The translations under genes were made by a program, and so were the position numbers. Shown one piece after another: positions 8,684 through 15,610 of a stretch of 55,653 nucleotides of DNA. Positions within the stretch are counted from its first letter, which is position 1; each line of letters begins with the position of its first letter. Origin of the DNA: Paenibacillus elgii NBRC 100335 (GTDB lineage Bacteria; Bacillota; Bacilli; Paenibacillales; NBRC-103111); NCBI RefSeq assembly GCF_004000865.1, contig NZ_BIMB01000048.1:1-55653 (forward strand), in the 5' to 3' direction. The notes below the pieces were generated by a model. The model did not search any database. It saw only the letters and a list, made by a program, of their open reading frames with translations, and was not told the DNA's origin.

Positions 8684-9049
8684 ATGATGAAAAAATTGAT
8701 TGCGGCTTCTCTCATTGCAACAGCAGTACTTCCGGCAACCGGCGCTTTTGCAGCTGAAAATACAGTTTCTGTTCAACAGTCTTCCACAGCGGAAACGGCA
8801 AGTCATGCCATCGAATCCGGCACAATCGCTCTAATGACTTCTACTTATTCCATTACTGGCGATGGGGTTAGATTTAGAGCTAGCGCTTCTTCTTCCGGCA
8901 CGGTTCTGGGTACCCTGAATAAAGGGGATCTGGTTAATGGCGGCAACGAAACGAAAAATGCCGACGGTATTACATGGGTAAGCGTATACAGCTACAAGTA
9001 CAACAAATGGGGATGGGTTGCCTCTCAGTATCTGGAGGAAGTCGGTTGA
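8684..9049 (+). CDS. Secreted SH3-like protein
   Basis: A 121-residue exported protein. A Sec signal peptide (MMKKLIAASLIATAVLPAT) ends near AFA at residue 23. After a Ser/Thr-rich linker, residues about 54-117 form one bacterial SH3-like domain: YSITGDGVRFRASASSSGTV, then LGTLNKGD, then WVSVYSYKYNKWGWVASQYL, the usual pattern for cell-wall binding SH3_3 domains. There is no catalytic domain, so it probably binds peptidoglycan or modulates another wall protein. AAAAAGGAGACC precedes the ATG. It is a single gene closed by a terminator at 9086-9129. Confidence 0.85.
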   Translation: MMKKLIAASLIATAVLPATGAFAAENTVSVQQSSTAETASHAIESGTIALMTSTYSITGDGVRFRASASSSGTVLGTLNKGDLVNGGNETKNADGITWVSVYSYKYNKWGWVASQYLEEVG

Positions 9050-9085
9050 TCGTTTATTCATGCTACCGTTAAAACGAAAATAATG

Positions 9086-9129
9086 GATCGCCCATTCACC
9101 CAGCTAGTCGGGGGAAGGGCGATCTTTTT
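9086..9129 (+). terminator. Rho-independent terminator
   Basis: GATCGCCC (9086-9093) pairs with GGGCGATC (9117-9124), followed by TTTTT. Confidence 0.8.
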
Positions 9130-9232
9130 GAAGTTCCGGAAAAATGTAGGAATCGCAATCGCCGCAGCCCAAAGACCGAATGATCCATTAAAATAAGTAA
9201 TGATTAACGTGATTAATATGATAGAAAAAACA

Positions 9233-9904
9233 GGATGGCTGTACGAGCTGTATACGGAAGAATGCATCTCGGACAACAAGGTATCCCGGCCGCGCTTGAT
9301 CCCGTATCTGGTGCGATGTGTAGAGACTGGCCGAGTGGATTGTATTGAACCGGTGGTTTCCAAGATTCTCGATAACTCCAAGAATGTGTCTATTATCTTC
9401 TCTGCGGCAGAGAAGCTTTTCGAGAATGGAAGGCTGGAGGAGTCGGCGCATTTTTATCAACTCGTGGTCGACAATATCAAAGACAATTTTTCCGAGTTCA
9501 TGGCGATAAGCCAATATCGGCTATTTCTGATCGCTCAAGGTACAGATGAAGAGAAGAACTGGAAATCAGTTATTCAATTTGAACCTTTCCGAAGACGACT
9601 GCCGGAATATCTCCAGCTCGCGGCCCTTTTGAAGTTAGCTAAGGTTTGTTATTCCTTGGAGAAAATAAACGAGGTCGAGAAGTTTGCTGAAGAACTCGCG
9701 GAACTAAGTTCCATTCTCTATAAGCTAAAAATGGTGGAAGAAGTATCGATAGAGCATCACCTGGTATACTATTTTGGTATGGGTCTGTTAATTAAGGGGA
9801 CCGTTTTGGAAAAAAGAGGACTTTACAAAGAAGCTAAAAAAGTTGTACAAACTTATGCCGACCTTAGTTGGTTTGAACCTCTTGACGAGTCAGGCTGGCA
9901 AGAG
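9233..9904 (+). pseudogene. Inverted core of a broken XRE/TPR regulator
   Basis: From GWLYELYTEECIS to DESGWQEV this stretch is a clear paralogue (roughly 70 percent or more identical by eye) of residues 65 to about 290 of the intact receptor encoded at 12500-13834, but it lies on the opposite strand from its own DNA-binding domain (9905-10090). The reading frame is open from ATG 9200, but the first 11 residues are unrelated sequence and the C-terminal 150 residues of the family are absent. It encodes only TPR-like helices, so no DNA-binding regulator can be made. To the left, minus-strand sequence reads as a hydrophobic segment unrelated to the family. Confidence 0.8.
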
Positions 9905-10090
9905 GTTCCCAAAAACTTCTGCCAGAGCGTCCAAATGACCGATTGTCATGGCACGAGCCCGGCCATTTAACACCATGCTCAAATTTCCGGCGTTAATCCC
10001 CGTCAGTTCGGCTACTTTATTTAGGCTATAGCCATGCAGCTTCATCTGGTCTTCGATCTCCAACCGCAAAGAGCGATTATCCACCCGCAC
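9905..10090 (-). pseudogene. Detached HTH domain of the broken XRE/TPR regulator
   Basis: GTG at 10090 opens a frame whose first 60 residues match the XRE helix-turn-helix of the intact receptor (RSLRLEIEDQMKLHGY, then VAELTGINAGNLSM and LDALAEVFG). The match stops exactly after VFG; the next residues NLLPA come from the inverted core, and the stop codon is at 9890-9892. The upstream region keeps a TTGTGGTA promoter element and a GGGGAGGG ribosome site shared with the intact copy, so a 66-residue HTH-only protein might still be expressed and could compete for the operator. Confidence 0.75.
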
Positions 10091-10197
10091 GGAACACCCT
10101 CCCCTAAATCTATAAAACCATACTACCACAACAGGGAATTAACATAAAATAACAGATGGATAAAAATTTCCTAGCGTCGAATGGTGAAATATATTTA

Positions 10198-10239
10198 TAA
10201 AAAAGTAACCTTGATGGGCAAATGCCAGTCAAGGTTACT
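10198..10239 (-). terminator. Terminator of the HEAT-repeat gene
   Basis: On the minus strand AGTAACCTTGA pairs with TCAAGGTTACT and is followed by TTTTTT. Confidence 0.85.
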
Positions 10240-10759
10240 AGGGTATGGCTGCTTCGATTTTGGATTCGTTCAGAGCTTCTTGAATGAGGTCAATAACGTC
10301 CGGATCTTCTTCTTTTTCCAGAAATCCCGTTAATACGCCAATAATCCTGTCATCCTCGATTTGGGATAGGGCGGTTACAGCTGCGCACCTAATATCGGGG
10401 TCGGGGTCTCTTAGCAGATTGGTGAGAGGTGCAAGTAAGCTTGGACTCGGGAAAGATGCAGCGATGTGCGAGCACCAATACCTGACTCCGGTATGTTCAC
10501 TTTTTAACGCAGTAATTAAATGCGGAAGTACTTGCTCTACCGAAAACTTCATTAATACGTCTTCAATCAGCTGGTATACCCCGAAGCCGCTGCCTTCGCC
10601 AAACGAATTTAGAAATAATGGAATGCACTGAGGATCAGGATGATTCAAAAAGTGCACCCTCACGTCGTTATACTTTTTGATGACTTCGAATTTCGCCTCA
10701 GTATCTCTTGAAAAGGGCTGATTGTTTTTCAAAAACATAATGGCTTGTGCGGAATTCAT
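10238..10759 (-). CDS. HEAT-repeat protein
   Basis: A 173-residue cytosolic protein. The C-terminal two thirds hold helical repeats of HEAT type: VLPHLITALKSEHTGVRYWC, then LLAPLTNLLRDPDPDIRCAA and a third repeat with LTGFLEKEEDPDVIDLIQ. Such repeats bind other proteins; in Bacillales, short HEAT proteins of this size are often immunity proteins or adaptors. No toxin gene is adjacent, so no role can be given. ATG follows AGGAGG with a longer than usual 13-base gap. It lies in a run of leftward small genes. Confidence 0.75.
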   Translation of the reverse strand: MNSAQAIMFLKNNQPFSRDTEAKFEVIKKYNDVRVHFLNHPDPQCIPLFLNSFGEGSGFGVYQLIEDVLMKFSVEQVLPHLITALKSEHTGVRYWCSHIAASFPSPSLLAPLTNLLRDPDPDIRCAAVTALSQIEDDRIIGVLTGFLEKEEDPDVIDLIQEALNESKIEAAIP

Positions 10760-10822
10760 TTATTTAATCGAATCCTCCTAAAGATCCAAAAATCAACCCC
10801 AAGGCTTGTTTGAATCGTTATA

Positions 10823-11077
10823 TTAGTGGTCCGTTTTATTTTTCTTATGAACTAAGAGCCGCTCGCGCAAAACGGTTTCAATCTGCTCGCTGCTATAGCC
10901 AAGCTCAGCCAACATTTTGGCCGTAACCCCGGCATTCACCCTCGCCCTGCTTTCAGCATCATGTAAATCCTTGATGCCGTAGAGTCTCTCAAAGATTGCG
11001 CCAATCCGGGCAAGATAGAGAATCCGTTCCTCGCTCTCCCCGTCCAGTAAATAATCATGTGTCACCGTATCATCCAC
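10823..11077 (-). CDS. Unknown 84-residue protein next to Spo0E-like gene
   Basis: A charged, helical, soluble protein with no membrane segment. The GTG start at 11077 overlaps the stop of the Spo0E-like gene by eight bases, with no ribosome site of its own, so translation is probably coupled. Segments such as ERILYLARIGAIFERLYGI and ELGYSSEQIETVLRERLL suggest a helical bundle. I do not recognise the family. The tight overlap argues that it works with, or is controlled with, the phosphatase. Confidence 0.55.
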   Translation of the reverse strand: MDDTVTHDYLLDGESEERILYLARIGAIFERLYGIKDLHDAESRARVNAGVTAKMLAELGYSSEQIETVLRERLLVHKKNKTDH

Positions 11078-11237
11078 ACACTTTCAGTTTAGAAGACTTT
11101 TGAACCATGAGAATGTACCGGTCCAGACGTTGACTTAGCTGTACCACCTCCTCGTGCGATAATGAACCTTTCTCCTCAACCAGTCGCACTAACTGCTGCC
11201 GTAACTGTCTGATTTTTTGTTCTAGTTTCATACTCAT
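11070..11237 (-). CDS. Spo0E-family aspartyl-phosphate phosphatase
   Basis: A 55-residue protein, too short for most gene finders. It is two helices: MKLEQKIRQLRQQLVRLVEE, a short turn, then the family signature SQRLD (residues 35-39) followed by YILMVQK. The signature aspartate is the residue that attacks the phospho-aspartate of Spo0A in characterised Spo0E, YnzD and YisI proteins. The family role is to remove phosphate from Spo0A and so delay sporulation. The upstream promoter carries a Spo0A box, which would make a feedback loop. Start ATG 11237 overlaps the end of an upstream open frame; ATG 11231 is an alternative. Confidence 0.85.
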   Translation of the reverse strand: MSMKLEQKIRQLRQQLVRLVEEKGSLSHEEVVQLSQRLDRYILMVQKSSKLKVCG

Positions 11238-11476
11238 ACATTATCCACCATCCTTATCCACGACTCCTTATCTCTATAATAATGCCGTTTTTCCATATTA
11301 AGGGTCTTAGAATTTGAGAAATATTTTTTTCGACAAAAAATGCGTTTCGAAAATGCTTCACCTATGCTATCTGCTGCGCAGATAAAGAAAATGTATATGG
11401 AAGGATCATTATACCTGTTACATGTAATTAACCAAAGGACCGTTAATAATCCCAACAGCAGCCCAGTTTTATTCAC
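11234..11476 (-). CDS. Doubtful small hydrophobic ORF
   Basis: GTG 11476 opens an 80-codon frame whose first half is hydrophobic (KTGLLLGLLTVLWLITCN, then PSIYIFFICAADSIG). There is no ribosome site, and the second half runs through the Spo0A-box promoter described above, so that part is probably not coding. It could be a short membrane peptide or chance. Confidence 0.2.
   Translation of the reverse strand: MNKTGLLLGLLTVLWLITCNRYNDPSIYIFFICAADSIGEAFSKRIFCRKKYFSNSKTLNMEKRHYYRDKESWIRMVDNV
11276..11335 (-). promoter_or_regulatory. Promoter with Spo0A box for the Spo0E-like gene
   Basis: On the minus strand: Spo0A box TGTCGAA (11329-11335), ATATGGAAAA (11289-11298) and a -10 like TATTAT (11276-11281). 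The same three elements with the same spacings occur at 14486-14545. Confidence 0.6.
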
Positions 11477-11504
11477 CGTGAACCGAATGTTGAAATGTGC
11501 ACAT

Positions 11505-11533
11505 AAGAAAACCGCCCATTGAAAAGGCGGTTA
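11505..11533 (-). terminator. Rho-independent terminator
   Basis: On the minus strand AACCGCC pairs with GGCGGTT around TTTTCAATG, then TTCTT. It ends the acetyltransferase/membrane-protein pair. Confidence 0.7.
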
Positions 11534-11560
11534 TATCAAGTACATGTTCAGTTTTATTGT

Positions 11561-11758
11561 TTATTTTGCCTTCTTAAAGGACGAAATAATTAGCGATCCT
11601 ATAAACCAAAAGGCACCGCCTACGAATCCCGCTAGCATTGAAATATCTTTATCTATAAAGTAATGTGTGACCATCCAAAAAATTGAAAATGATAATCCCC
11701 CTGCGGCAGCGTTAATAATCGCTTTTTGTTTAAGCACAGCCACACATCCAATCACCAA
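11561..11758 (-). CDS. Small membrane protein, unknown function
   Basis: Up to 65 residues with two predicted membrane segments (AAAGGLSFSIFWMVTHYFI and MLAGFVGGAFWFIGSLIISS) and a short basic tail. The TTG start at 11758 overlaps the stop of the acetyltransferase gene; an internal GTG would give a slightly shorter protein. Translation is probably coupled to the gene before it. Family not recognised. Confidence 0.55.
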   Translation of the reverse strand: MVIGCVAVLKQKAIINAAAGGLSFSIFWMVTHYFIDKDISMLAGFVGGAFWFIGSLIISSFKKAK

Positions 11759-12210
11759 TGTTTTTCCATCGCTTCTTCACATCGAGCAAAGCCATTTCTT
11801 GTATAAAACGGGACACTGTCGCTACTGGGCCAAACGATAAGAAATTCAACCCCATTCTCTTTAGACCATTTTTCCATAGCGGCCTGAATCTCTGTTCCGA
11901 TACCTTGACTTCGAAAAGCAGGGCGAGTATAGACATTAGTAACATAGCCGTAATAAGAGTCTGGAGATTTTCCTGGCCTTGGCACTTTATGTATTAGCTG
12001 TAGATACATGTGCGAAACTATACTTTTTTCAACCTCCGCCACCCAAATGTACCAGTCTCTACTTCCCATAGCTTTGATCAAAAATTCACGACAAATAGGG
12101 TAAAACTCCTCGAAACTAACCGCACTAGTATATCCCTCTTCCGAGAAATCCCAACGCATCCGAACAAGTTCATCTACATCGTCTAACGTAGCTAATCGTA
12201 CAATCGCCAT
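11752..12210 (-). CDS. GNAT-family N-acetyltransferase
   Basis: A 152-residue acetyl-CoA dependent transferase. The N-terminal VRLATLDDVDELVRMRWDFS motif is typical of GNAT proteins, YYGYVTNVYTRPAFRSQGIG carries motif A with the acetyl-CoA pyrophosphate loop (RSQGIG), and VPFYTRNGF is the C-terminal FYxxxGF motif. The ATG at 12210 was chosen because GAGGGGAACG stands before it; the frame is open further upstream without a ribosome site. A Spo0A-box-like TGTCGAA lies about 70 bases upstream. Substrate unknown. Confidence 0.85.
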   Translation of the reverse strand: MAIVRLATLDDVDELVRMRWDFSEEGYTSAVSFEEFYPICREFLIKAMGSRDWYIWVAEVEKSIVSHMYLQLIHKVPRPGKSPDSYYGYVTNVYTRPAFRSQGIGTEIQAAMEKWSKENGVEFLIVWPSSDSVPFYTRNGFARCEEAMEKHW

Positions 12211-12282
12211 GCGTTCGTTCCCCTCGATATGATGTATCTTGAACATTGGTTATCAATATTATGGAATAATAAAGCTTTCGAC

Positions 12283-12321
12283 AAAAAAAGCATTCCTGAA
12301 CGTCTTGTTCAGAATGCTTTT
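12283..12321 (-). terminator. Terminator of the receptor-propeptide operon
   Basis: On the minus strand GCATTCTGAAC pairs with GTTCAGGAATGC, followed by seven T. It lies 54 bases after the propeptide stop codon. The T-run merges into TGTCGAA (12277-12283), which may or may not be a true Spo0A box for the next gene. Confidence 0.85.
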
Positions 12322-12374
12322 GGTGGGTGGTTATCTTTAATACGGCCTGAGCACTATATTTGTTCTACCTTCGA

Positions 12375-12503
12375 TCACCAATTCGTTCCATGTTCGAGCA
12401 TCTTGATTATGTAGGCTTCACCTTGAACATACCAATTTCCCCAATGTCCGGTTGTACCAAACAACCCCAAGAAGATGACCAAGGCCAGAAAATAACTTTT
12501 CAT
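12375..12503 (-). CDS. Predicted exported signalling propeptide
   Basis: A 42-codon gene below usual annotation limits. Its ATG overlaps the stop of the receptor gene (ATGA), and the ribosome site GAGAGGAGGTG lies within the end of the receptor. The product starts with a lysine, then a hydrophobic signal segment (YFLALVIFLGLFGTT, residues 4-18), then a polar tail rich in Trp, Gly and His ending in EHGTNW. This is the architecture of Phr, PapR and Alo-type propeptides: secretion, cleavage, then uptake of a short C-terminal peptide that binds the receptor next door. Two similar motifs, HWGNW and HGTNW, occur in the tail. The mature peptide is inferred, not seen. Confidence 0.8.
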   Translation of the reverse strand: MKSYFLALVIFLGLFGTTGHWGNWYVQGEAYIIKMLEHGTNW

Positions 12504-13834
12504 TCCAAATACACCTCCTCTCGCACCACAGTTGATCGGTAATCTTCTACTTGTTGCGCAGACGCATTTTCCCGATACTTTTCAAATAAAGAAACGCAAA
12601 GAAAGGAATACTCGTACCTTTTCATCTCGTTAGCCAAAGATAGACAGTGTAACGCTTCGTTGATTCCTCTTTGAATTCGCCTGTTTCTGAACTCATAAAT
12701 AGCTTTATGATATCTAAATCGAAGATGCCGATCTGAAAGAATCAGATCATGGTTAAATGAATCGAAACGTTCAATGGAGCCGGAAAATCGCGACATTACA
12801 TGATCAATTGAGAAACTATATGTATTCGCTGATTTTATAATAGCGATCAGTCCGGCCAGAATGTCGTCCAAACGGTTAAGGCTCGCCAAATAATCGGCAT
12901 ACTCATCAACTATGTCTTCATTCCCAGTCAGCGCTTCAAGCGTGTACAAATTCGCTCTTGCCCCGACCTTAAACATTGCCACCTCTTTTTGGCCCGATTC
13001 ATCGAGGGGTTCCCACCACTCCAGATTTGCATAACTATGCACACATTGTTTCGCCTGCTCGTATAGTCCCCGCTTTTCAAGCACAACACCTTTAAACAAA
13101 AGGCCCATGCCGTAATAGTATACTAGGTGCCTTTCAGTTGCTATGTTCTCGCTACATAGCATAATACTGAGTTCTATCAGTTCGTCAGCATATCCTTCAA
13201 CTTCGTTCCACTTTTGTAATGTAAAACAAACTCTGGTCAATCTTAAAAGAGCATCCAGTCGCGCATGTTCTGATAAGCGATTTCGAAACGGATCAAACCG
13301 AATCACCGCTTTCCAATTTTTCTCCGCATCCGTGCCTTGAATGATACTGAATAGACGATAATGACTCATGGACAGCATCTCGGAGAAATTATCTTTGACG
13401 TTATCAACCACAAGCTGATAGAAGCGTTCCGATTCTTTGCTTCTTCCCTTCTGGTACAGCTTCTCCGCTACAGAAAAGATGATCGACACGTTTTTCGCAT
13501 TATCCAAAATCTTAGAGATGACCGGCTCAATACAATCGTTTCTGCCAACCTCGGCACATCGCACCAAATACGGAATTAACCGCGGTCGGGACAATTTCTC
13601 TTCGGAAATGCATTCCTCCGTATATAGCTCGTACAGCCATCCGGGAACCTTTCCGAACACTCTTGCCAAAGCGTCTAATTGACGGATTGTCATTGCGCGG
13701 GAAACACCATTCAACGCCATGCTGAGATTTCCGACATTAATCCCCGTCAATTCAGCCACTTGATTAAGGTTATAGCCATGCAGTTTCATTTGGTCTTCAA
13801 TTTCCACGCGCAAAGACCGGTTAACAACCCGCAT
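12500..13834 (-). CDS. XRE-type TPR receptor of RRNPP class
   Basis: A 444-residue cytosolic regulator. Residues 7-62 form a Cro/CI helix-turn-helix (EIEDQMKLHGYNLNQVAELT, then GINVGNLSMALNG), linked by GWLYELYTEECIS to about 370 residues of helical TPR-like repeats (for example ESERFYQLVVDN, AKQCVHSYANLEW, GINEALHCLSLANE). This layout is that of PlcR, NprR, AimR and the Paenibacillus Alo receptors, which bind a short imported peptide. ATG 13834 follows TTGAGGAGGGCG; an upstream TTG in the ribosome site is less likely. The -10 is probably TAAAAT (13865-13870) in the extended context TGTGG. The overlapping propeptide gene downstream strongly supports a quorum-sensing role. Targets are unknown. 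Confidence 0.85.
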   Translation of the reverse strand: MRVVNRSLRVEIEDQMKLHGYNLNQVAELTGINVGNLSMALNGVSRAMTIRQLDALARVFGKVPGWLYELYTEECISEEKLSRPRLIPYLVRCAEVGRNDCIEPVISKILDNAKNVSIIFSVAEKLYQKGRSKESERFYQLVVDNVKDNFSEMLSMSHYRLFSIIQGTDAEKNWKAVIRFDPFRNRLSEHARLDALLRLTRVCFTLQKWNEVEGYADELIELSIMLCSENIATERHLVYYYGMGLLFKGVVLEKRGLYEQAKQCVHSYANLEWWEPLDESGQKEVAMFKVGARANLYTLEALTGNEDIVDEYADYLASLNRLDDILAGLIAIIKSANTYSFSIDHVMSRFSGSIERFDSFNHDLILSDRHLRFRYHKAIYEFRNRRIQRGINEALHCLSLANEMKRYEYSFLCVSLFEKYRENASAQQVEDYRSTVVREEVYLE

Positions 13835-14099
13835 AAAAGGCGCCCTCCTCAAATTGATAAGTTTATTTTACCACAATATACCATTACTATGAAACGAAAA
13901 TTTTCATATTTTGGTTGAAAATAAGGATTATTTTTACAAATTCCATCAAAATATTTCATCTGCTTTTCGCGAAATCTTGTTTTTAAAGGAAGTTTTTCTC
14001 TTTTTTATATAGATTGAGTCTAATTAGGGAGGAATAAACAAAAATTAACCTTGGGTGAATCTATGGAGATATGTAAACGACATTGCAGGTGGGAGTGGG
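13835..14099. other. Promoter region of the receptor; otherwise empty
   Basis: Very AT-rich. On the minus strand TTGTGGTAAAAT is shared with the broken copy and is a likely extended -10. Short palindromes GAAAATTTTC (about 13897-13906) and TTTCGCGAAA (about 13967-13976) may be operators. No gene seen. Confidence 0.45.
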
Positions 14100-14330
14100 C
14101 TAACGAAGTACGAAGCGAGCGAACGCAATGACATAATAGAACATAGCGGCGATGGCAAGAGCGACATAACAGACTCCCAGCGCACAGATCAGGGCTTGTC
14201 CTCCATATCCCAACAGTTTCCAATACCACGCTAAAGGCTCTTCCGAGAACTCACCCCAATAGGAATGGGGATGACGCGGTCTCCAAGGGTCGGCCTGGGG
14301 CCGGTATTCGCCTGGGTGTTGCTCCTTCAT
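14100..14330 (-). CDS. Small membrane protein with proline-rich N-terminus
   Basis: A 76-residue protein. The N-terminal 35 residues are Pro/His/Trp-rich and polar (RPQADPWRPRHPHSYWGE), followed by a long hydrophobic region from about residue 40 (YGGQALICALGVCYVALA, then MFYYVIAFARFVLR) forming one or two membrane helices. ATG 14330 follows AAAAGGGGAGATG; an earlier in-frame ATG lacks a ribosome site. A perfect palindrome GTTACATGTGTAAC (14362-14375) lies 32 bases upstream. Family not recognised. Confidence 0.6.
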   Translation of the reverse strand: MKEQHPGEYRPQADPWRPRHPHSYWGEFSEEPLAWYWKLLGYGGQALICALGVCYVALAIAAMFYYVIAFARFVLR

Positions 14331-14401
14331 TACATCTCCCCTTTTTTTGAGGTTTTCCATGGTTACATGTGTAACATGATTTCAGGCTTTCCAACGGAAT
14401 C

Positions 14402-14479
14402 AAAAAAAGATGACCCCTGACGAGTACAGGAATCATCTCTTAGCTGTGTAGAGGCTCCAGGAAATTTCAACCATCCCCG
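14402..14479 (-). ncRNA. Candidate small RNA of about 78 bases
   Basis: A promoter-like module (14486-14545) points leftward, and a strong intrinsic terminator (AGATGA..CCTG at 14427-14438 with its partner at 14409-14420, then seven T on the minus strand) lies only about 40 bases past the predicted start. The only frame between them is a 13-codon one starting within a few bases of the RNA 5' end, with no ribosome site. So the transcript is best seen as a small RNA or an attenuated leader of the gene at 14330. Confidence 0.4.
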
Positions 14480-14485
14480 AACCCT

Positions 14486-14545
14486 ATTATATTGATCGTT
14501 TTCCATATACAGGATTTTTGGTTTTTGGAATAATTTTTTTCGACA
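14486..14545 (-). promoter_or_regulatory. Promoter with Spo0A box
   Basis: On the minus strand: TGTCGAA (14539-14545), ATATGGAAAA (14499-14508), TATAAT (14486-14491). Distances between the three elements are the same as at 11276-11335 (47 bases from box to -10, seven from the middle motif to -10). Confidence 0.6.
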
Positions 14546-14634
14546 AAGAAGGAAGCAATTCATAAGAAATATCAATTTTCATATTTGCTATGATTGAATG
14601 ACATGAATATCCATTTCAAAGGAGGAGTGTGTAT

Positions 14635-15030
14635 ATGAAGAGTTTAGGATCTATGAATGTGGATGTCATTACGCTGTTTGTTGAGGATTTTCAGAAGGCG
14701 AAGGCGTTCTATCAGGAAGTATTCGGATTTCAAGCCGTCTATGAAGACGAGGTCTCATCGGTGTTTAATTTCGGGAATATGAGCGTGAACCTCTTGGATA
14801 TTTCCGAGTCACACGAATTGATGAAACCGGGAACCGTCGCGACACGTGAATCCGGATTCCGTTTCCTGCTCACGATTCGGGTCGATGATGTGGATGCGGT
14901 CTGTGCTGAATTGAAAAAACGTGGGGTTGCTCTACTTAACGGTCCGATCAACCGGCCATGGGGAGTGCGAACCGCTTCATTCATCGATCCGGCAGGACAT
15001 GCCTGGGAGCTTGCGGAACAATTGGCATAG
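14635..15030 (+). CDS. VOC-superfamily (glyoxalase-like) protein
   Basis: A 131-residue protein of the vicinal-oxygen-chelate fold: two beta-alpha-beta-beta-beta modules with DVITLFVEDFQKAKAFYQEV at the start, a middle RVDDVDAVCAELKKRGVAL helix and TASFIDPAGHAWELAE at the end. These small proteins act as glyoxalases, dioxygenases or drug-binding resistance proteins; the substrate cannot be told. ATG 14635 follows AAAGGAGGAG at ideal distance. It is a single gene before a bidirectional terminator and faces another VOC gene. Confidence 0.85.
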   Translation: MKSLGSMNVDVITLFVEDFQKAKAFYQEVFGFQAVYEDEVSSVFNFGNMSVNLLDISESHELMKPGTVATRESGFRFLLTIRVDDVDAVCAELKKRGVALLNGPINRPWGVRTASFIDPAGHAWELAEQLA

Positions 15031-15090
15031 GGACAGAGTTTAAGCGTTGAACTGCTAACTGGTACGTTCAATTGGCCGTCTTTTCTTAAA

Positions 15091-15119
15091 AAAACCACTC
15101 CAACCAGACGGAGTGGTTT
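15091..15119. terminator. Bidirectional terminator between convergent VOC genes
   Basis: AAACCACTCC pairs with GGAGTGGTTT around AACCAGAC. The minus strand has a seven-T tail; the plus strand tail is weaker. Confidence 0.85.
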
Positions 15120-15139
15120 ACTATTGTCATATATTTACG

Positions 15140-15517
15140 CTAAGCGGCAAGACTAATCAGATTGCCGTCAGGGTCCTGCACGATGGCGTAGCGCTCTCCC
15201 CAGAACCCATCGAACGGTCCGCGATGTCCGATGTGTCCCTGCTCCGTCAATTGACGGTACAGCTCATCCACCGCTTCGCGACTATCGCATTGAAAGGCGA
15301 GCTCGATTCGATATCCGGAAGGCTCTTCCCAGCTACCATACACTACTTGCGCCGATTCCCGTGTGGCCACGGCCAAGCGAAGTCCGTTGTGTTCTACCTC
15401 AACGTGATTTTCTTCGTCGGCGCTTTCCGGTATTGCCAAGCCCAACATGCGGTAGAAAGCCAAAGCCTTTTTCATATCCTTCACGAAAATCCCCATTCTC
15501 TTCAATTGAACCGCCAT
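15140..15517 (-). CDS. VOC-superfamily (glyoxalase/bleomycin-resistance type) protein
   Basis: A 125-residue VOC protein. It begins with MGIFVKDMKKALAFYRMLG and ends with GERYAIVQDPDGNLISL, the usual start and end of this family, with a GFWGERYAIV metal-site segment. It is not a close copy of the VOC gene it faces. The AraC-type regulator gene upstream (15611-16429) runs in the same direction, 93 bases away, and may control it. Substrate not known. Confidence 0.85.
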   Translation of the reverse strand: MAVQLKRMGIFVKDMKKALAFYRMLGLAIPESADEENHVEVEHNGLRLAVATRESAQVVYGSWEEPSGYRIELAFQCDSREAVDELYRQLTEQGHIGHRGPFDGFWGERYAIVQDPDGNLISLAA

Positions 15518-15610
15518 GCTTCACCACTCCCATCGTTGCGATTTGATTTCTTTTCACCCTCCAATCATATATCTTGTACTGACAGTCAAAATAGTAAAAA
15601 ACGGACTTCT

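Noticed and set aside
9220..9915. A phase-variable invertible switch around the inverted core
   Set aside because: The flanks show similar short words (CAGGATGGC and CAGGCTGGC) but in direct, not inverted, orientation, and no recombinase gene is near; the C-terminal part is also missing, so it looks like a fixed rearrangement.
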